Below are positions 36,096 to 46,696 of a stretch of DNA of 64,000 nucleotides, in pieces (the stretch's first letter is position 1; every line of letters starts with the position of its first letter). The DNA comes from Listeria monocytogenes ATCC 19117 (lineage in GTDB: Bacteria > Bacillota > Bacilli > Lactobacillales > Listeriaceae): NCBI RefSeq assembly GCF_000307025.1, contig NC_018584.1:2108001-2172000 (forward strand), written 5' to 3'. Under the pieces are notes generated by a model that saw only the letters and a list, made by a program, of their open reading frames with translations, was not told the origin of the DNA and ran no database searches. The position numbers were made by a program, and so were the translations under genes.

Positions 36096-37721
36096 TTACT
36101 GTGTAATATTGGTTGTAAATGTTTGATTTATATCTGTGAAATCTTTTGTTAAACCATGAACCGTAATTTCCCACTTGCCGGTTTGATTAATATATAGCCC
36201 TTCCGCAAAGTATTGCGTATCATTTGCAAGTTTGGCTTGGAAAGTTGATTTTTCATCTGTTTTAGTAGATTTTGTTGTAATCGTCACTTGTTCAAAATCT
36301 GTTTTGGCAGAACCATCTGCTGAAGTAAAAGTGATGATAAACTGGTTTTGTCCAACGGTCGCTGGTTCCACTCGTAAATTGATTTTTGCTTTTTCGCCTT
36401 CTGCTGCAATTGTTTCATCAAATGCTTTCGGAGCAGGCGGTGGCGGTGTTTGTACGTTGGTTAAAACACTTGCGACAACAAGGATAATCGTCCCAATGAT
36501 AAGTTCCATCAAAATGGTTTTAAATGGCAATCGTTGGTTTTTGAGTTTGATATAAATGTAATGACCAAGCCCTAGTAGTGCCATTAGTAAAAATAAGCCA
36601 ATTTTGAAAAGAAGTATTTTGCCGTAATTGGTTGTAAATAAATTGGCCATTTGTCCGATATTCATCACTGCCATTAATAGGCCGCTGACTAAGATGGAGG
36701 CGACTGCAATGATTGCTACAATCGCAAAGCGGCTCCAAACTTCGCGCGCTTTCCCAGTCCGAGGTAATACGAATAAAAGCACTAAAATCCCGCCAACCCA
36801 AACGCTTGCAGCAATCATATGAAGCATATCAGCGCTGATACTTACTATTTTATCGGCACTGGCTGCGGCGTGTCCATTCTGAGCCTTCGCAAAAATCAAA
36901 TATCCGATTAATGCACTCTCGGTCAAAAGCGCGAACCAGCTCCATTGTTTCTTTTTAAAGAACATCATGATAGTAAAAATGGCAAGTAGAAGCCATACGA
37001 TAAGTTCACTGATCCAAATATACCCTGTTTTCGTAGTCAAGAACGCAGCTAACTTACTCGGTCCAAAACTTTCACTGATGGAAACGCCCGTTGTGATACT
37101 TGTTTGTATGAAAAGTTGCATGAAGAGAGCCACACCCAGAAGTGCTAGCGCTATCCAAGTTACTTTTTTCAAACGTCCAGAAATTTTTTCTGTTATCTGT
37201 TCTTTTCGTGGATAAAGACCTAATCCAAAAAGAAGTACGCCGATAAACAGCGAAAAACCTATGTATAAAACGGCTTTTTGAATCGAACTAATTTGCAAGT
37301 CCGCTCCACTTGAGGGAACTTCCGCTGCTTGGAACGTCGCTTTCGTATTGCCTAACTTAAAAGAAATGATCCCCGTAACCGCATGTCCATCCGCTGACAC
37401 AACCCGCCATGAAACAGAATAGACATCTGCTTTCAAATCAGTCGGTAGAGATGCTTCAACCATATGATTATTCTTTTTAGAAACAGTGGTTTTCCCGGTT
37501 TCCACTTGTTTCCCACTAGAATCTTTGACTTCTATTAAAGGGAAATCCGCTTCAATTTCTTCATTAAAAACAAGCGTTACTTTTTCGGGTGCGGTTTGAA
37601 TATGAGATTGATCGGCCGGATTCGAATTTTCCAAGTAAGCATGTGCAGAAACATGCTGAACTGGCACGATTAATAGATATAGTATAATGAGAAAAAAACT
37701 GACCCTTTTCAATAATTTCAT
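36096..37721 (-). CDS. CopC-CopD fusion protein (YcnJ-like copper importer)
   Basis: 541 residues. A signal peptide (1-26) is followed by a CopC domain beginning HAYLENSNPAD, with the His-brace N-terminal His and a second His in VSADGHAVTG. Eight or so transmembrane segments form the CopD part (about 150-420), then a C-terminal extracellular beta domain. B. subtilis YcnJ is needed for growth under copper limitation. The usual repressor gene ycnK is absent from this neighbourhood. Confidence 0.85.
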   Translation of the reverse strand: MKLLKRVSFFLIILYLLIVPVQHVSAHAYLENSNPADQSHIQTAPEKVTLVFNEEIEADFPLIEVKDSSGKQVETGKTTVSKKNNHMVEASLPTDLKADVYSVSWRVVSADGHAVTGIISFKLGNTKATFQAAEVPSSGADLQISSIQKAVLYIGFSLFIGVLLFGLGLYPRKEQITEKISGRLKKVTWIALALLGVALFMQLFIQTSITTGVSISESFGPSKLAAFLTTKTGYIWISELIVWLLLAIFTIMMFFKKKQWSWFALLTESALIGYLIFAKAQNGHAAASADKIVSISADMLHMIAASVWVGGILVLLFVLPRTGKAREVWSRFAIVAIIAVASILVSGLLMAVMNIGQMANLFTTNYGKILLFKIGLFLLMALLGLGHYIYIKLKNQRLPFKTILMELIIGTIILVVASVLTNVQTPPPPAPKAFDETIAAEGEKAKINLRVEPATVGQNQFIITFTSADGSAKTDFEQVTITTKSTKTDEKSTFQAKLANDTQYFAEGLYINQTGKWEITVHGLTKDFTDINQTFTTNITQ

Positions 37722-37860
37722 TTGCTACTCCTTTTTCGAACGAACGGTTTTACTCTTTTTAACTTATCATGTGCAACAATTGAATGGAAATAATCGGCTC
37801 ATTTCCTATTGCAAATGATGCTACGATTATGGCATAGTGATAGAAAAGGAGGTTTTACCT

Positions 37861-38052
37861 ATGCTTCGTTATATCGAATTGTTTTTCATGTTTGCCTTTG
37901 TTACGCTCATCACGATGTGGATTCAAGCACTTCTAGCAAAATGGAAACCTACTATTCTTCGTTCTTTCTGGCTTCGTACGCTCACATTTATTATTATTGG
38001 CTACGCATTAATGGCGCCAACGCTATACATAGGCAGTTTATTGCTAAAATAA
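37861..38052 (+). CDS. Small two-helix membrane protein (63 residues)
   Basis: Starts MLRYIELFFMFAFVTLITMW after AAAGGAGGTTTTACCT. Two transmembrane helices (about 4-22 and 40-60) are joined by a short basic loop. No family recognised. It diverges from the copper genes and stands about 60 bases ahead of mscL, possibly on the same transcript. Confidence 0.65.
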   Translation: MLRYIELFFMFAFVTLITMWIQALLAKWKPTILRSFWLRTLTFIIIGYALMAPTLYIGSLLLK

Positions 38053-38113
38053 GTTCAGTTGCTTTCACATCGCAGTTAGATTGTTTATACTGGGAAGTGG
38101 GAGGTGAATTTTC

Positions 38114-38500
38114 ATGAAAAAAATGTTAGTAGAATTTAGAGACTTCGCGTTAAAAGGGAATGTTCTAGACCTTGCTGTAGCGGTAGTTATCGGGGCTGCT
38201 TTCGGTAAAATTGTTTCATCTTTAGTAGATAACATCATTATGCCACTTGTCGGTGTACTACTTGGTGGTCTTGATTTTACAGATTTAAGTTTCAAAGTTG
38301 GTAAATCCGTTATTCAGTACGGTGCTTTCATCCAGTCCATCGTTGACTTTGTCATCATCGCTTTTGCCATTTTTATTTTCGTCAAGGTACTTACTAGTTT
38401 TATTAAGAAAAAAGAGCAAACGGTGGAAGAAACGCCAGTACCTCCAACTGAGGAATACTTAAAAGAAATTCGTGATTTATTGAAAGAACAACAGAAATAA
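38114..38500 (+). CDS. mscL: Large-conductance mechanosensitive channel MscL
   Basis: 128 residues. The pore helix [20 protein letters not shown] (16-35) and a second helix near 70-95 are typical. The C-terminal amphipathic helix ends [11 protein letters not shown]. It opens under membrane tension to release solutes during osmotic downshock. GGAGGTG precedes the start. Confidence 0.96.
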   Translation: MKKMLVEFRDFALKGNVLDLAVAVVIGAAFGKIVSSLVDNIIMPLVGVLLGGLDFTDLSFKVGKSVIQYGAFIQSIVDFVIIAFAIFIFVKVLTSFIKKKEQTVEETPVPPTEEYLKEIRDLLKEQQK

Positions 38501-38503
38501 CTG

Positions 38504-38535
38504 AAAAAATCCTTCTTTTGTGGAAGGATTTTTTA
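38504..38535 (+). terminator. Terminator after mscL
   Basis: AAAAAATCCTTC, a 7-base loop, GAAGGATTTTTT. Confidence 0.85.
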
Positions 38536-38576
38536 TTTACATTCGCGCTTATAAATTATGTTTTCTAAAGCTAAAA

Positions 38577-38624
38577 AGTTAGGCTATCTATCTCCCTTAA
38601 ATTCAGGAAAAAAATAGCCTAACT
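38577..38624 (-). terminator. Terminator after the 130-residue membrane protein gene
   Basis: AGTTAGGCTAT (38577-38587) pairs with ATAGCCTAACT (38614-38624) across a 26-base loop. The minus strand continues TTTTTAG. Confidence 0.55.
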
Positions 38625-38634
38625 AAATTCTATT

Positions 38635-39027
38635 TCACCGTTGCTGTTTTTTTAATTGTATCGCTAAAAACATTTCTACTGCTGCGACAACTAAAAAGAT
38701 AATTTGTAAAATAAATACATAGCCGATAATCAGTAACTGTACAATCATCCAAACTGCGAGCACGGCCGCTGCTGCGAACATGACTTCTTTCGTTCGTGGT
38801 AATTTTTTCAGCAAATAAATGAGTGCTGCTAAATGGAATAATCCAACAAATACGAATAAAAATATGCCTGGTACTAAATAATCCACGAACGGTGAACCAT
38901 CAAGTAATCCAGTTGAAAGAGATAGCAAACCACCACTTGGCATGAAAACCATGGATAATCCACCATAAATTGCTCCTATTGCTGTAAAACCAACTATTAC
39001 AATACTACTTATACGTGTCCAGTTCAT
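38635..39027 (-). CDS. Four-helix membrane protein of unknown function
   Basis: 130 residues, MNWTRISSIVIVGFTAIGAI, with four predicted transmembrane segments (about 7-28, 48-72, 78-98, 100-122) and a basic end (QLKKQQR). AGGAGAACGCC precedes the ATG. I do not recognise a family. Confidence 0.65.
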   Translation of the reverse strand: MNWTRISSIVIVGFTAIGAIYGGLSMVFMPSGGLLSLSTGLLDGSPFVDYLVPGIFLFVFVGLFHLAALIYLLKKLPRTKEVMFAAAAVLAVWMIVQLLIIGYVFILQIIFLVVAAVEMFLAIQLKKQQR

Positions 39028-39071
39028 GGCGTTCTCCTAGTCGTTTTTCTAGTAGTATACCACGAAAACTT

Positions 39072-39281
39072 TCATTCTGCCGTTTTTCTTCGTTTTATTT
39101 TTTTGATTAAATCGATCAATACGAAAACCGCAATACCGCATGCGACAACTGTAGTGAGATACCAAGCTGGACCGGATTCTGCGCGTACTCCTAGCCAATA
39201 AGTCACTGTTTTCGGGTTAAAAAATGCAAAGCAAATTGCACAAAATGCAATAATTCGACCAATAATGGAATTTTCTCTCAT
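39072..39281 (-). CDS. Small membrane protein (69 residues)
   Basis: Start chosen at the ATG of MRENSIIGRIIAFCAI, which has AAAGGAGAT upstream; a longer frame would extend through that ribosome site. Two hydrophobic segments (about 6-30 and 38-57) and a lysine/arginine-rich end (KKIKRRKTAE). No family recognised. It lies 45 bases upstream of the 130-residue membrane protein on the same strand. Confidence 0.6.
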   Translation of the reverse strand: MRENSIIGRIIAFCAICFAFFNPKTVTYWLGVRAESGPAWYLTTVVACGIAVFVLIDLIKKIKRRKTAE

Positions 39282-39389
39282 AGCAAGTGCATCTCCTTTT
39301 CTTTTATTATAACAAGGAATAAGAAATGATAACTTAGCTTTTCGGTCCCAAAGTTGTTTTTCATCTGACAAGTTTTGGTTTTTTTACAC

Positions 39390-39425
39390 AAAAAAACTAC
39401 GACAAGAGAATTTCTTGTCATAGCC
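39390..39425 (-). terminator. Terminator after bsh
   Basis: On the minus strand CTATGACAAGA, a 5-base loop and TCTTGTCGTAG, then seven T. Confidence 0.85.
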
Positions 39426-39431
39426 TCACAG

Positions 39432-40409
39432 TTATTTATTAACAATGTTTAGTTGTTGCTCATTAACGAGTGGATAAATAGCTAGTTCTTTGCTCTCTAA
39501 ATCCTCTTGGTGCATATCCACACCAGTAATTTGACTGTTTCCGTATGTTCTATAATAATAAATTCCTTTATCGATATTGCAACATGAGGAATAAATGGTG
39601 TGCTCGTATTTTTCCCCACCAACATCACAAAGACCTTTTTGTTGTTCCACCGAGCCTAAAATATGGAAAAATTGGCCAATGCTTTCTGATTCAGAATCAC
39701 CTGAAACAGAATTCAATTTGGTAAAAGTTGCTTTCACAAAACGAGACATAGAAGATAAATCGCCAGGTAAGCCGATTCCGCCCATCCCACGACTATAAGC
39801 ATCCAAATCAATCTCGTTGGAAAAATTATTTTCTGGAGTTTCACTCGAAAGAACGCGATAATTGTTTAAATTAAATAGTTGGTAATCAAATGTTGGATTA
39901 TTTGTTAACACGCCAACAGGATTATCATAAATGTGAAGTCCATCTTTCACACATTCCACTACAATAGATTCGTTTTGATCAGCCATCAACCAATGTAAAG
40001 GAGATAGCGGCAAATTTTCACTAAAGCTAATATTCACGAGATTGATTCTCTGAAGTAATCTTCTTGCTTCTTTTACAGTAGCGCATTGACCAAGAATCCA
40101 CGGAATAAATTCAAATGGCGTTACATTGTCCTTACCTTCTGCAAAATCCTTGTAATCCGCATTTCCTGAGAAATTGAGTCCTGCCATACTAAGGCCTTTT
40201 TCATTGGTAGCATCGTAATACAACGGGTAGTTTTCCATCACAGCAGCAATACCAATAAGTGCATAATGCTTCTCTATATCCTCTACCTTGCGAAAATGGA
40301 ACGGGTAATTTTTCGGCGTAACAACCACAACTTCTTTGTAAGAAAGTTCATAATCGAAATTCCTTCCAAAATAGTGATCCTTCGTTGTATAAGTTATTGA
40401 CGTACACAT
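39432..40409 (-). CDS. bsh: Bile salt hydrolase
   Basis: 325 residues from MCTSITYTTKD. Cys2 is the N-terminal nucleophile after Met removal. The other family residues are present: Arg16, Asp19, Asn79, Asn171 and Arg223. It hydrolyses the amide bond of glycine- or taurine-conjugated bile acids and supports intestinal survival in L. monocytogenes. GGAGGGA precedes the chosen ATG; a longer in-frame reading upstream runs across the promoter region and is rejected. The gene is known to be absent from L. innocua. Confidence 0.95.
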   Translation of the reverse strand: MCTSITYTTKDHYFGRNFDYELSYKEVVVVTPKNYPFHFRKVEDIEKHYALIGIAAVMENYPLYYDATNEKGLSMAGLNFSGNADYKDFAEGKDNVTPFEFIPWILGQCATVKEARRLLQRINLVNISFSENLPLSPLHWLMADQNESIVVECVKDGLHIYDNPVGVLTNNPTFDYQLFNLNNYRVLSSETPENNFSNEIDLDAYSRGMGGIGLPGDLSSMSRFVKATFTKLNSVSGDSESESIGQFFHILGSVEQQKGLCDVGGEKYEHTIYSSCCNIDKGIYYYRTYGNSQITGVDMHQEDLESKELAIYPLVNEQQLNIVNK

Positions 40410-40450
40410 TAAAAATCCCTCCTCAAATTTTTCACCATACATGTATACCA

Positions 40451-40475
40451 GTACCCTCGGACTTTTGTGTAAAAC
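40451..40475 (-). promoter_or_regulatory. Sigma-B promoter of bsh
   Basis: On the minus strand GTTTT, 14 bases, GGGTAC matches the sigma-B consensus GTTT-N13-15-GGGTAT with one difference. The predicted start is about 35 bases ahead of the bsh ATG. Sigma-B control of bsh is established in L. monocytogenes. Confidence 0.75.
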
Positions 40476-40513
40476 ATAATTTGTGGTTTTTTTCACAAAA
40501 AATGGCCAATTTA

Positions 40514-40585
40514 TTACCTCATACAAGATGATTTGGCTCTGATAAAAATTTTTTAAAGTATACTCCTCTATTAACTTCTTGAAAA
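40514..40585 (-). promoter_or_regulatory. Upstream bsh promoter elements: degenerate PrfA box and sigma-A-like promoter
   Basis: TTAAAAAATTTTTA (complement of about 40543-40556) resembles the PrfA box TTAACA-NN-TGTTAA with three mismatches. A TATGAG-like -10 lies about 20 bases downstream. Just upstream TTTTCA (40580-40585), 17 bases, TATACT (40557-40562) looks like a housekeeping promoter. PrfA control of bsh has been reported; the site here is weak by eye. Confidence 0.35.
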
Positions 40586-40607
40586 TATTCTGCTATAAAA
40601 TCATAAT

Positions 40608-40640
40608 AAAAAAGATCCCTGGAAAATCCAGAGATCTTTT
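40608..40640 (-). terminator. Terminator after groEL
   Basis: AAAAGATCTCTGG (minus strand), four T, CCAGGGATCTTTTTT: a long stem with one G-U or mismatch position and a T-run. Confidence 0.85.
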
Positions 40641-40663
40641 AAAAATGTCAGCTGATGTTAACC

Positions 40664-42325
<1,662 letters not shown>

Positions 42326-42610
42326 TTATTTAGTAATTGCTAAAATGTCACTTTCACGTAAAATCAGATAGTCAGTTCCTTCATACGTCACTTCTGTTCC
42401 AGAGTATTTTGCGAAGATAACCGTGTCACCTTCTGCAACTTCAAGTGGTTCTTTTGTGCCGTTATCTAGCACACGACCTGAACCGACTGCAACAATTTTC
42501 CCTGATTGCGGTTTTTCTTTGGCAGAGTCTGGTAATACAATTCCGCTCGCTGTTTTTTCCTCTGCTTCAAGTACTTCAATTACAACACGATCTCCTAATG
42601 GTTTTAACAA
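42326..42610 (-). CDS. groES: 10 kDa co-chaperonin GroES
   Basis: 94 residues, [20 protein letters not shown], with the mobile loop near residues 17-34. It caps GroEL. The ribosome site is GAGGAGG. It is the first gene of the CIRCE-controlled operon. Confidence 0.98.
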
Positions 42611-42648
42611 TGTAAATGACCTCCTCTGATATAATTACATTTTTCATT

Positions 42649-42713
42649 TTAGCACTCGGCACATTAGAGTGCTAATACAGTTATTATGATACCAAACTGA
42701 ATAAAAAATGCAA
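42649..42713 (-). promoter_or_regulatory. groES promoter with CIRCE operator
   Basis: TTAGCACTC-N9-GAGTGCTAA at 42649-42675 is a perfect CIRCE element, bound by HrcA. The promoter on the minus strand is TTGCAT (42708-42713), 16 bases, TATCAT (42686-42691), so CIRCE covers the transcription start. Confidence 0.95.
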
Positions 42714-42844
42714 GCAAAAACGTTTAAAAAAATAGAAGAATTCTTATTTGCGGTAAAGCTTCATAACGAGTACAATAAGAAGAGCTATTTCCGCTTATTT
42801 GAAGCAATTTAGCCAATGTTTTTTATAGAAAGGATGCGTATTTT

Positions 42845-43531
42845 TTGGCTAAGCGTTATATTACGATTGTTTTAGTTTATTTATTATTACTATTTTCTGC
42901 ATCTGTTGGGATTCCGATTGTTCAACATATTTTACTAAGTACAACATCACTTTCAGCAGAGAGCACCGCATCTTATGGAATGGTTATTTGGTCGATATTC
43001 TCTAATCTTTTATCACTTGCAATTATTATTCCGATGCTTTACAGAAAGCCAAAAGAAAATAAAATCGAAATTGGTGAAAAAACAAAGCCGCTTCTAAGTA
43101 TTGTGTGGATTGTCGGAGGAGTCATTGGCTTATATGTGGCACAAATTATTTGTAGTGTTATTATTACGATGATTTCAGGGGAGTTAAGTAATTCTGCCAA
43201 TACGGAGTTACTTGTTGATTTGACTAAAGCTGCACCTATTTTCTTGATCTTTATTTCTATTTTGGGACCGATTTTGGAAGAACTTGTCTTTCGAAAAGTG
43301 ATTTTTGGTGGGCTAAGTAATGTGACGAATATTCATGTGGCCGCAGTTATTAGTTCGCTTTTCTTTGGATTACTTCACGGAGATATTTCTTTCTTACTTA
43401 CTTATTTTGTCATCGGACTAATTCTTTGTTTCCTTTATACGAAAACAAAACGGATTGTTGTTTCGATGGGTGCCCATATTTTAATGAATACGATTGTTTT
43501 GCTTTTGAGTCTTGGAATTATTGGGGGATAA
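42845..43531 (+). CDS. CPBP-family intramembrane protease-like protein (YdiL-like)
   Basis: 228 residues from a TTG start with AAAGGATG upstream. About seven transmembrane segments. The CPBP/ABI motifs are present: EELVFRKVIFG (near 147), FFGLLHGD (near 177) and HILMN (near 215). Position next to groES and sequence match B. subtilis YdiL. The substrate is unknown. Confidence 0.78.
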   Translation: MAKRYITIVLVYLLLLFSASVGIPIVQHILLSTTSLSAESTASYGMVIWSIFSNLLSLAIIIPMLYRKPKENKIEIGEKTKPLLSIVWIVGGVIGLYVAQIICSVIITMISGELSNSANTELLVDLTKAAPIFLIFISILGPILEELVFRKVIFGGLSNVTNIHVAAVISSLFFGLLHGDISFLLTYFVIGLILCFLYTKTKRIVVSMGAHILMNTIVLLLSLGIIGG

Positions 43532-43532
43532 T

Positions 43533-43736
43533 ATGAAAAATTCATTAATAAAGCAAAGTTTTTTATATTTTGCACTTGGTCTTGTATTTGTATATTTTGT
43601 TGTTGTTCGTGTGGCTGATTATGGTTATGATGTGCTTGCATGTATACTAATTATCATGACATTAATGGATTTTGGTATTGGCATCGGTCTGATTATCACT
43701 GGACTTAAAAGACGTAAAAAAACCTGTAGAAAGTAA
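43533..43736 (+). CDS. Small membrane protein YdiK-like (DUF4305)
   Basis: 67 residues, MKNSLIKQSFLYFALGLVFV, with two transmembrane helices and a basic tail (LKRRKKTCRK). Its ribosome site GGGGGA lies inside the end of the CPBP gene, so the two are coupled. In B. subtilis ydiK and ydiL are also adjacent beside groES. Confidence 0.7.
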   Translation: MKNSLIKQSFLYFALGLVFVYFVVVRVADYGYDVLACILIIMTLMDFGIGIGLIITGLKRRKKTCRK

Positions 43737-43764
43737 GTGTTGCTTACCTTCTACAGGTTTTTTT
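43716..43764. terminator. Bidirectional terminator between ydiK-like gene and rex
   Basis: AAAAAACCTGTAGAA and TTCTACAGGTTTTTT with an inner GTAAG/CTTAC helix; it serves both convergent genes and includes the ydiK-like stop. Confidence 0.9.
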
Positions 43765-44410
43765 ATTCTGTTTTCGCTGGATAATTTTCCAGGAAATAGA
43801 TTAACGTTTGTAATTCCGTTGTAAGATCGATATGGTGCACACGAACTTGTTTCGGAACACTGATACGAGCTGGTGTAAAGTTTAGAATACCTTTTACATC
43901 TGCTTCAATTAAACGATCTACCGTTACTTGTGCTTCGTCAGCTGGAACTGTCAGAATAACTACTTCCACACCGTTTTCACGAACAATTTCTTCCATATCA
44001 TTCAAATGATAGATTGGAATATCTTGTTGAACACTACCTACTTTCGCTGGATCTACATCAAATGCAGCAACGATTTTGATATTATTATTTTTCATGAAAT
44101 TATAATGTAATAATGCTGTACCTAGGTTACCTACACCGATTAGTGCAACATTTGTCTGTTTGTCCTGGCTAAGTGTTTTGCTGAAAAAGTCGAGTATGTA
44201 AGAAACGTTATACCCGTATCCTTTCTTACCTAATGCGCCAAAGTACGAAAAATCACGTCGAATAGTCGCTGAATCAACTTTCACCGCTTCACTTAATTCC
44301 GCAGATGATACTCGTTCCTTACCTGACTCATCTAAGTATTTCAAGTAACGATGATATAATGGTAAGCGTTTTGCTGTCGCTTGTGGAATTTTAGTTGTTT
44401 CCTCCATCAT
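43763..44410 (-). CDS. rex: Redox-sensing repressor Rex
   Basis: 215 residues. N-terminal winged helix (about 15-75, [20 protein letters not shown]) and a Rossmann NAD(H) domain ([18 protein letters not shown] near 92). It represses fermentation and anaerobic genes when the NADH/NAD+ ratio is low. A half operator in its own promoter suggests autoregulation. Confidence 0.95.
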   Translation of the reverse strand: MMEETTKIPQATAKRLPLYHRYLKYLDESGKERVSSAELSEAVKVDSATIRRDFSYFGALGKKGYGYNVSYILDFFSKTLSQDKQTNVALIGVGNLGTALLHYNFMKNNNIKIVAAFDVDPAKVGSVQQDIPIYHLNDMEEIVRENGVEVVILTVPADEAQVTVDRLIEADVKGILNFTPARISVPKQVRVHHIDLTTELQTLIYFLENYPAKTE

Positions 44411-44493
44411 GCCTTCTGTCCCTTCTTCTTTTAATTTTTTCTGAAGTTGAAGCTATTGTGAACTGTACTTCCTTTCACATGCTTGCTTATATA

Positions 44494-44522
44494 CTATAAA
44501 CATTTCACAAGGAATGCACAAA
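44494..44522 (-). promoter_or_regulatory. rex promoter with a Rex-type half operator
   Basis: On the minus strand TTGTGC (44517-44522), 17 bases, TATAGT (44494-44499). The spacer contains TTGTGAAAT (44503-44511), the left half of the Rex operator (TTGTGAAAT-NN-TTCACAA); the right half is degenerate (TTATAG). The rest of the 309-base gap between rex and the ABC-F gene holds nothing else I can name. Confidence 0.45.
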
Positions 44523-44719
44523 CTTTTTGCTCATATCTTTCAAGTAAGGTTTTGTCCCGCAAAATATCCGGTACAGTCCTCTTTTTATATTCTACGCTAA
44601 AATCACAAATAATGCGAGTGTTTTCACAATCTTTTTTATTCAAGCTGTCTTGGCTATCTCATTGCGATTACTTAGCTTTTAAGATAAACTAGTAGGGAGA
44701 ACGTTCGAGGAGAGAGATT

Positions 44720-46672
44720 ATGATATTATTACAAGTTCAGCAAATTTCTAAATTCTTCGGTGCAGAAGTTATTTTAGATAATATTAAATTAGAAGTTAAA
44801 ACAGGTGACCGAATCGCTCTAGTTGGGCGAAATGGTGCAGGAAAATCCACTTTACTTAAAATTATCGCCGGCAAAATGAGTTATGATGGCGGAACTATTT
44901 CCAAACCAAAAAGTGTGGAAATTGGCTATTTGGCTCAAAATACCGGGCTAGAATCTTCTAAAACCATTTGGGATGAAATGCTTAGTGTATTCGATTCACT
45001 GCGCAGAATGGAAGCTGATTTGCGCAAAATGGAGCTTCGTCTCGGTGAACCGGAACTCTATAATGATCCAGAAAAATACCAAGCACTGATGACGGATTAT
45101 GATACGTTACAACATACTTTTAAAGAAAGTGGCGGCTATACTTACGAAGCAGAAATCCGTTCTGTTTTAAATGGATTGCGTTTTTATCCAGAAGATTATG
45201 AAGTAGAAATCGCTTCTCTAAGTGGTGGCCAAAAAACGCGGCTTGCTTTAGCCAAATTACTGCTTGCTAAACAAGATATTCTTGTTCTTGATGAGCCCAC
45301 CAACCATTTAGATATCGAAACACTAGCGTGGCTCGAGACCTATTTACAAAATTATCATGGTTCGTTACTCATCGTATCCCATGACCGCTACTTCCTTGAT
45401 AAAGTCGTGAATCAAGTATACGAAATCAGCCGAACCAAAATTGATCACTACAAAGGAAATTACAGTTCATTCGTTAATCAAAAACAAGCGAAACTAGAAC
45501 AAATGTGGAAAGAGTTCGATAAACAACAAAAACAGATTGCCAAACTAGAAGATTTTGTTGCTAGAAATATTGTCCGCGCATCGACAACAAAACGAGCTCA
45601 GAGTAGAAGAAAACAATTAGAAAAAATGGATGTGCTTGGTCGCCCGCAAGGTGATGAAAAAGCAGCGCATTTTGGTTTCCAATTTGAAAAACAAACAGGT
45701 AAAGATGTTTTAATGGTAGATCAGCTAAGCATTGGTTACGCAAAAGATAAGCGCATTGCTTCCAACCTAACGTTCGAAATGAAACGCCAAGATAGTCTCG
45801 CGCTCGTTGGTCCAAACGGAATCGGCAAATCAACTCTACTTAAAACGCTTATTCGTGATATCCCAGCTTTAAGTGGCGAATTCCACTTCGGTGCTGGCGT
45901 GAAAATTGGCTACTACGATCAAGAACAAGCCAAACTGACATCCAACAAAACTGTTTTAATGGAGCTATGGGATGATTATCCAGAGTTGAATGAAGTAAAC
46001 GTTCGTACAACACTTGGTAATTTCCTTTTTTCAGATGATGATGTATTAAAAAATGTCCAGTCTTTAAGTGGTGGCGAAAAAGCGCGACTTGCCCTTGCTA
46101 AGCTCACTTTACTTGAAGCCAATGTCCTTATTCTCGATGAACCGACCAACCATTTAGATATTGAAAGTAAAGAAGTTTTAGAAGCAGCTTTAATTGATTT
46201 TGAAGGCACGATTCTCTTCGTTTCCCATGACCGCTATTTTATTAACCGAATTGCTTCTAAAATCGTCGAACTAGCGCCCGAAAAAGCGACCGTTTTCCTA
46301 GGAGATTACGATTATTATCAAGAAAAATTAGCAGAAGAAAAAGAACTGGCACGACTTGATGCCGAGGATCGACGCAAAAAAGGCGAACAAGTGGAAGCGA
46401 CCTCCTCTGTTCGAAAATTAAACTATCAAGAAGAAAAAGAACAACAAAAACTTCTTCGCCAAAGAAAACGCAAACTAGAAGAAGTAGAAAAATCCATGGA
46501 AGCAACGGACGAAAAGATTGCCGAGCTTGAACTTCAATTAACGAACCCAGAAGTTTTCCAAGACCATGAAAAAGCCCTTGAAATCACTCAAGAGCTAGAC
46601 GCCGTAAAAGCTGACGGAGAGAAATTAATGGAAGAATGGGAACAAATAAGCGAAGAACTGGAATCCATGTAA
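44720..46672 (+). CDS. ABC-F family ATPase (YdiF-like)
   Basis: 650 residues, two ABC modules and no membrane segments. Walker A GRNGAGKSTLLK (near 37) and GPNGIGKSTLLK (near 362); signatures SLSGGQKTRLALAK and SLSGGEKARLALAK; Walker B DEPTNHLDIE twice. The linker between the modules is Lys/Gln-rich and the C-terminus is a charged coiled coil (about 545-650). ABC-F proteins act on the ribosome as translation factors or in antibiotic resistance; this one resembles the housekeeping YdiF type. GAGGAGAGAG precedes the ATG. Confidence 0.88.
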   Translation: MILLQVQQISKFFGAEVILDNIKLEVKTGDRIALVGRNGAGKSTLLKIIAGKMSYDGGTISKPKSVEIGYLAQNTGLESSKTIWDEMLSVFDSLRRMEADLRKMELRLGEPELYNDPEKYQALMTDYDTLQHTFKESGGYTYEAEIRSVLNGLRFYPEDYEVEIASLSGGQKTRLALAKLLLAKQDILVLDEPTNHLDIETLAWLETYLQNYHGSLLIVSHDRYFLDKVVNQVYEISRTKIDHYKGNYSSFVNQKQAKLEQMWKEFDKQQKQIAKLEDFVARNIVRASTTKRAQSRRKQLEKMDVLGRPQGDEKAAHFGFQFEKQTGKDVLMVDQLSIGYAKDKRIASNLTFEMKRQDSLALVGPNGIGKSTLLKTLIRDIPALSGEFHFGAGVKIGYYDQEQAKLTSNKTVLMELWDDYPELNEVNVRTTLGNFLFSDDDVLKNVQSLSGGEKARLALAKLTLLEANVLILDEPTNHLDIESKEVLEAALIDFEGTILFVSHDRYFINRIASKIVELAPEKATVFLGDYDYYQEKLAEEKELARLDAEDRRKKGEQVEATSSVRKLNYQEEKEQQKLLRQRKRKLEEVEKSMEATDEKIAELELQLTNPEVFQDHEKALEITQELDAVKADGEKLMEEWEQISEELESM

Positions 46673-46696
46673 TCTGCATAAAAAAAGGAGCAAACA

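Noticed and set aside
40410-40526. 39-residue N-terminal extension of the bile salt hydrolase
   Set aside because: The enzyme needs Cys as the second residue, the extension crosses the sigma-B promoter, and GGAGGGA marks the internal ATG.
44461-44486. TTGTGAA ... TTTCACA near the rex start as a full Rex operator
   Set aside because: The half sites are about ten bases apart, too far for the known operator; only the half site at 44503-44511 was kept.
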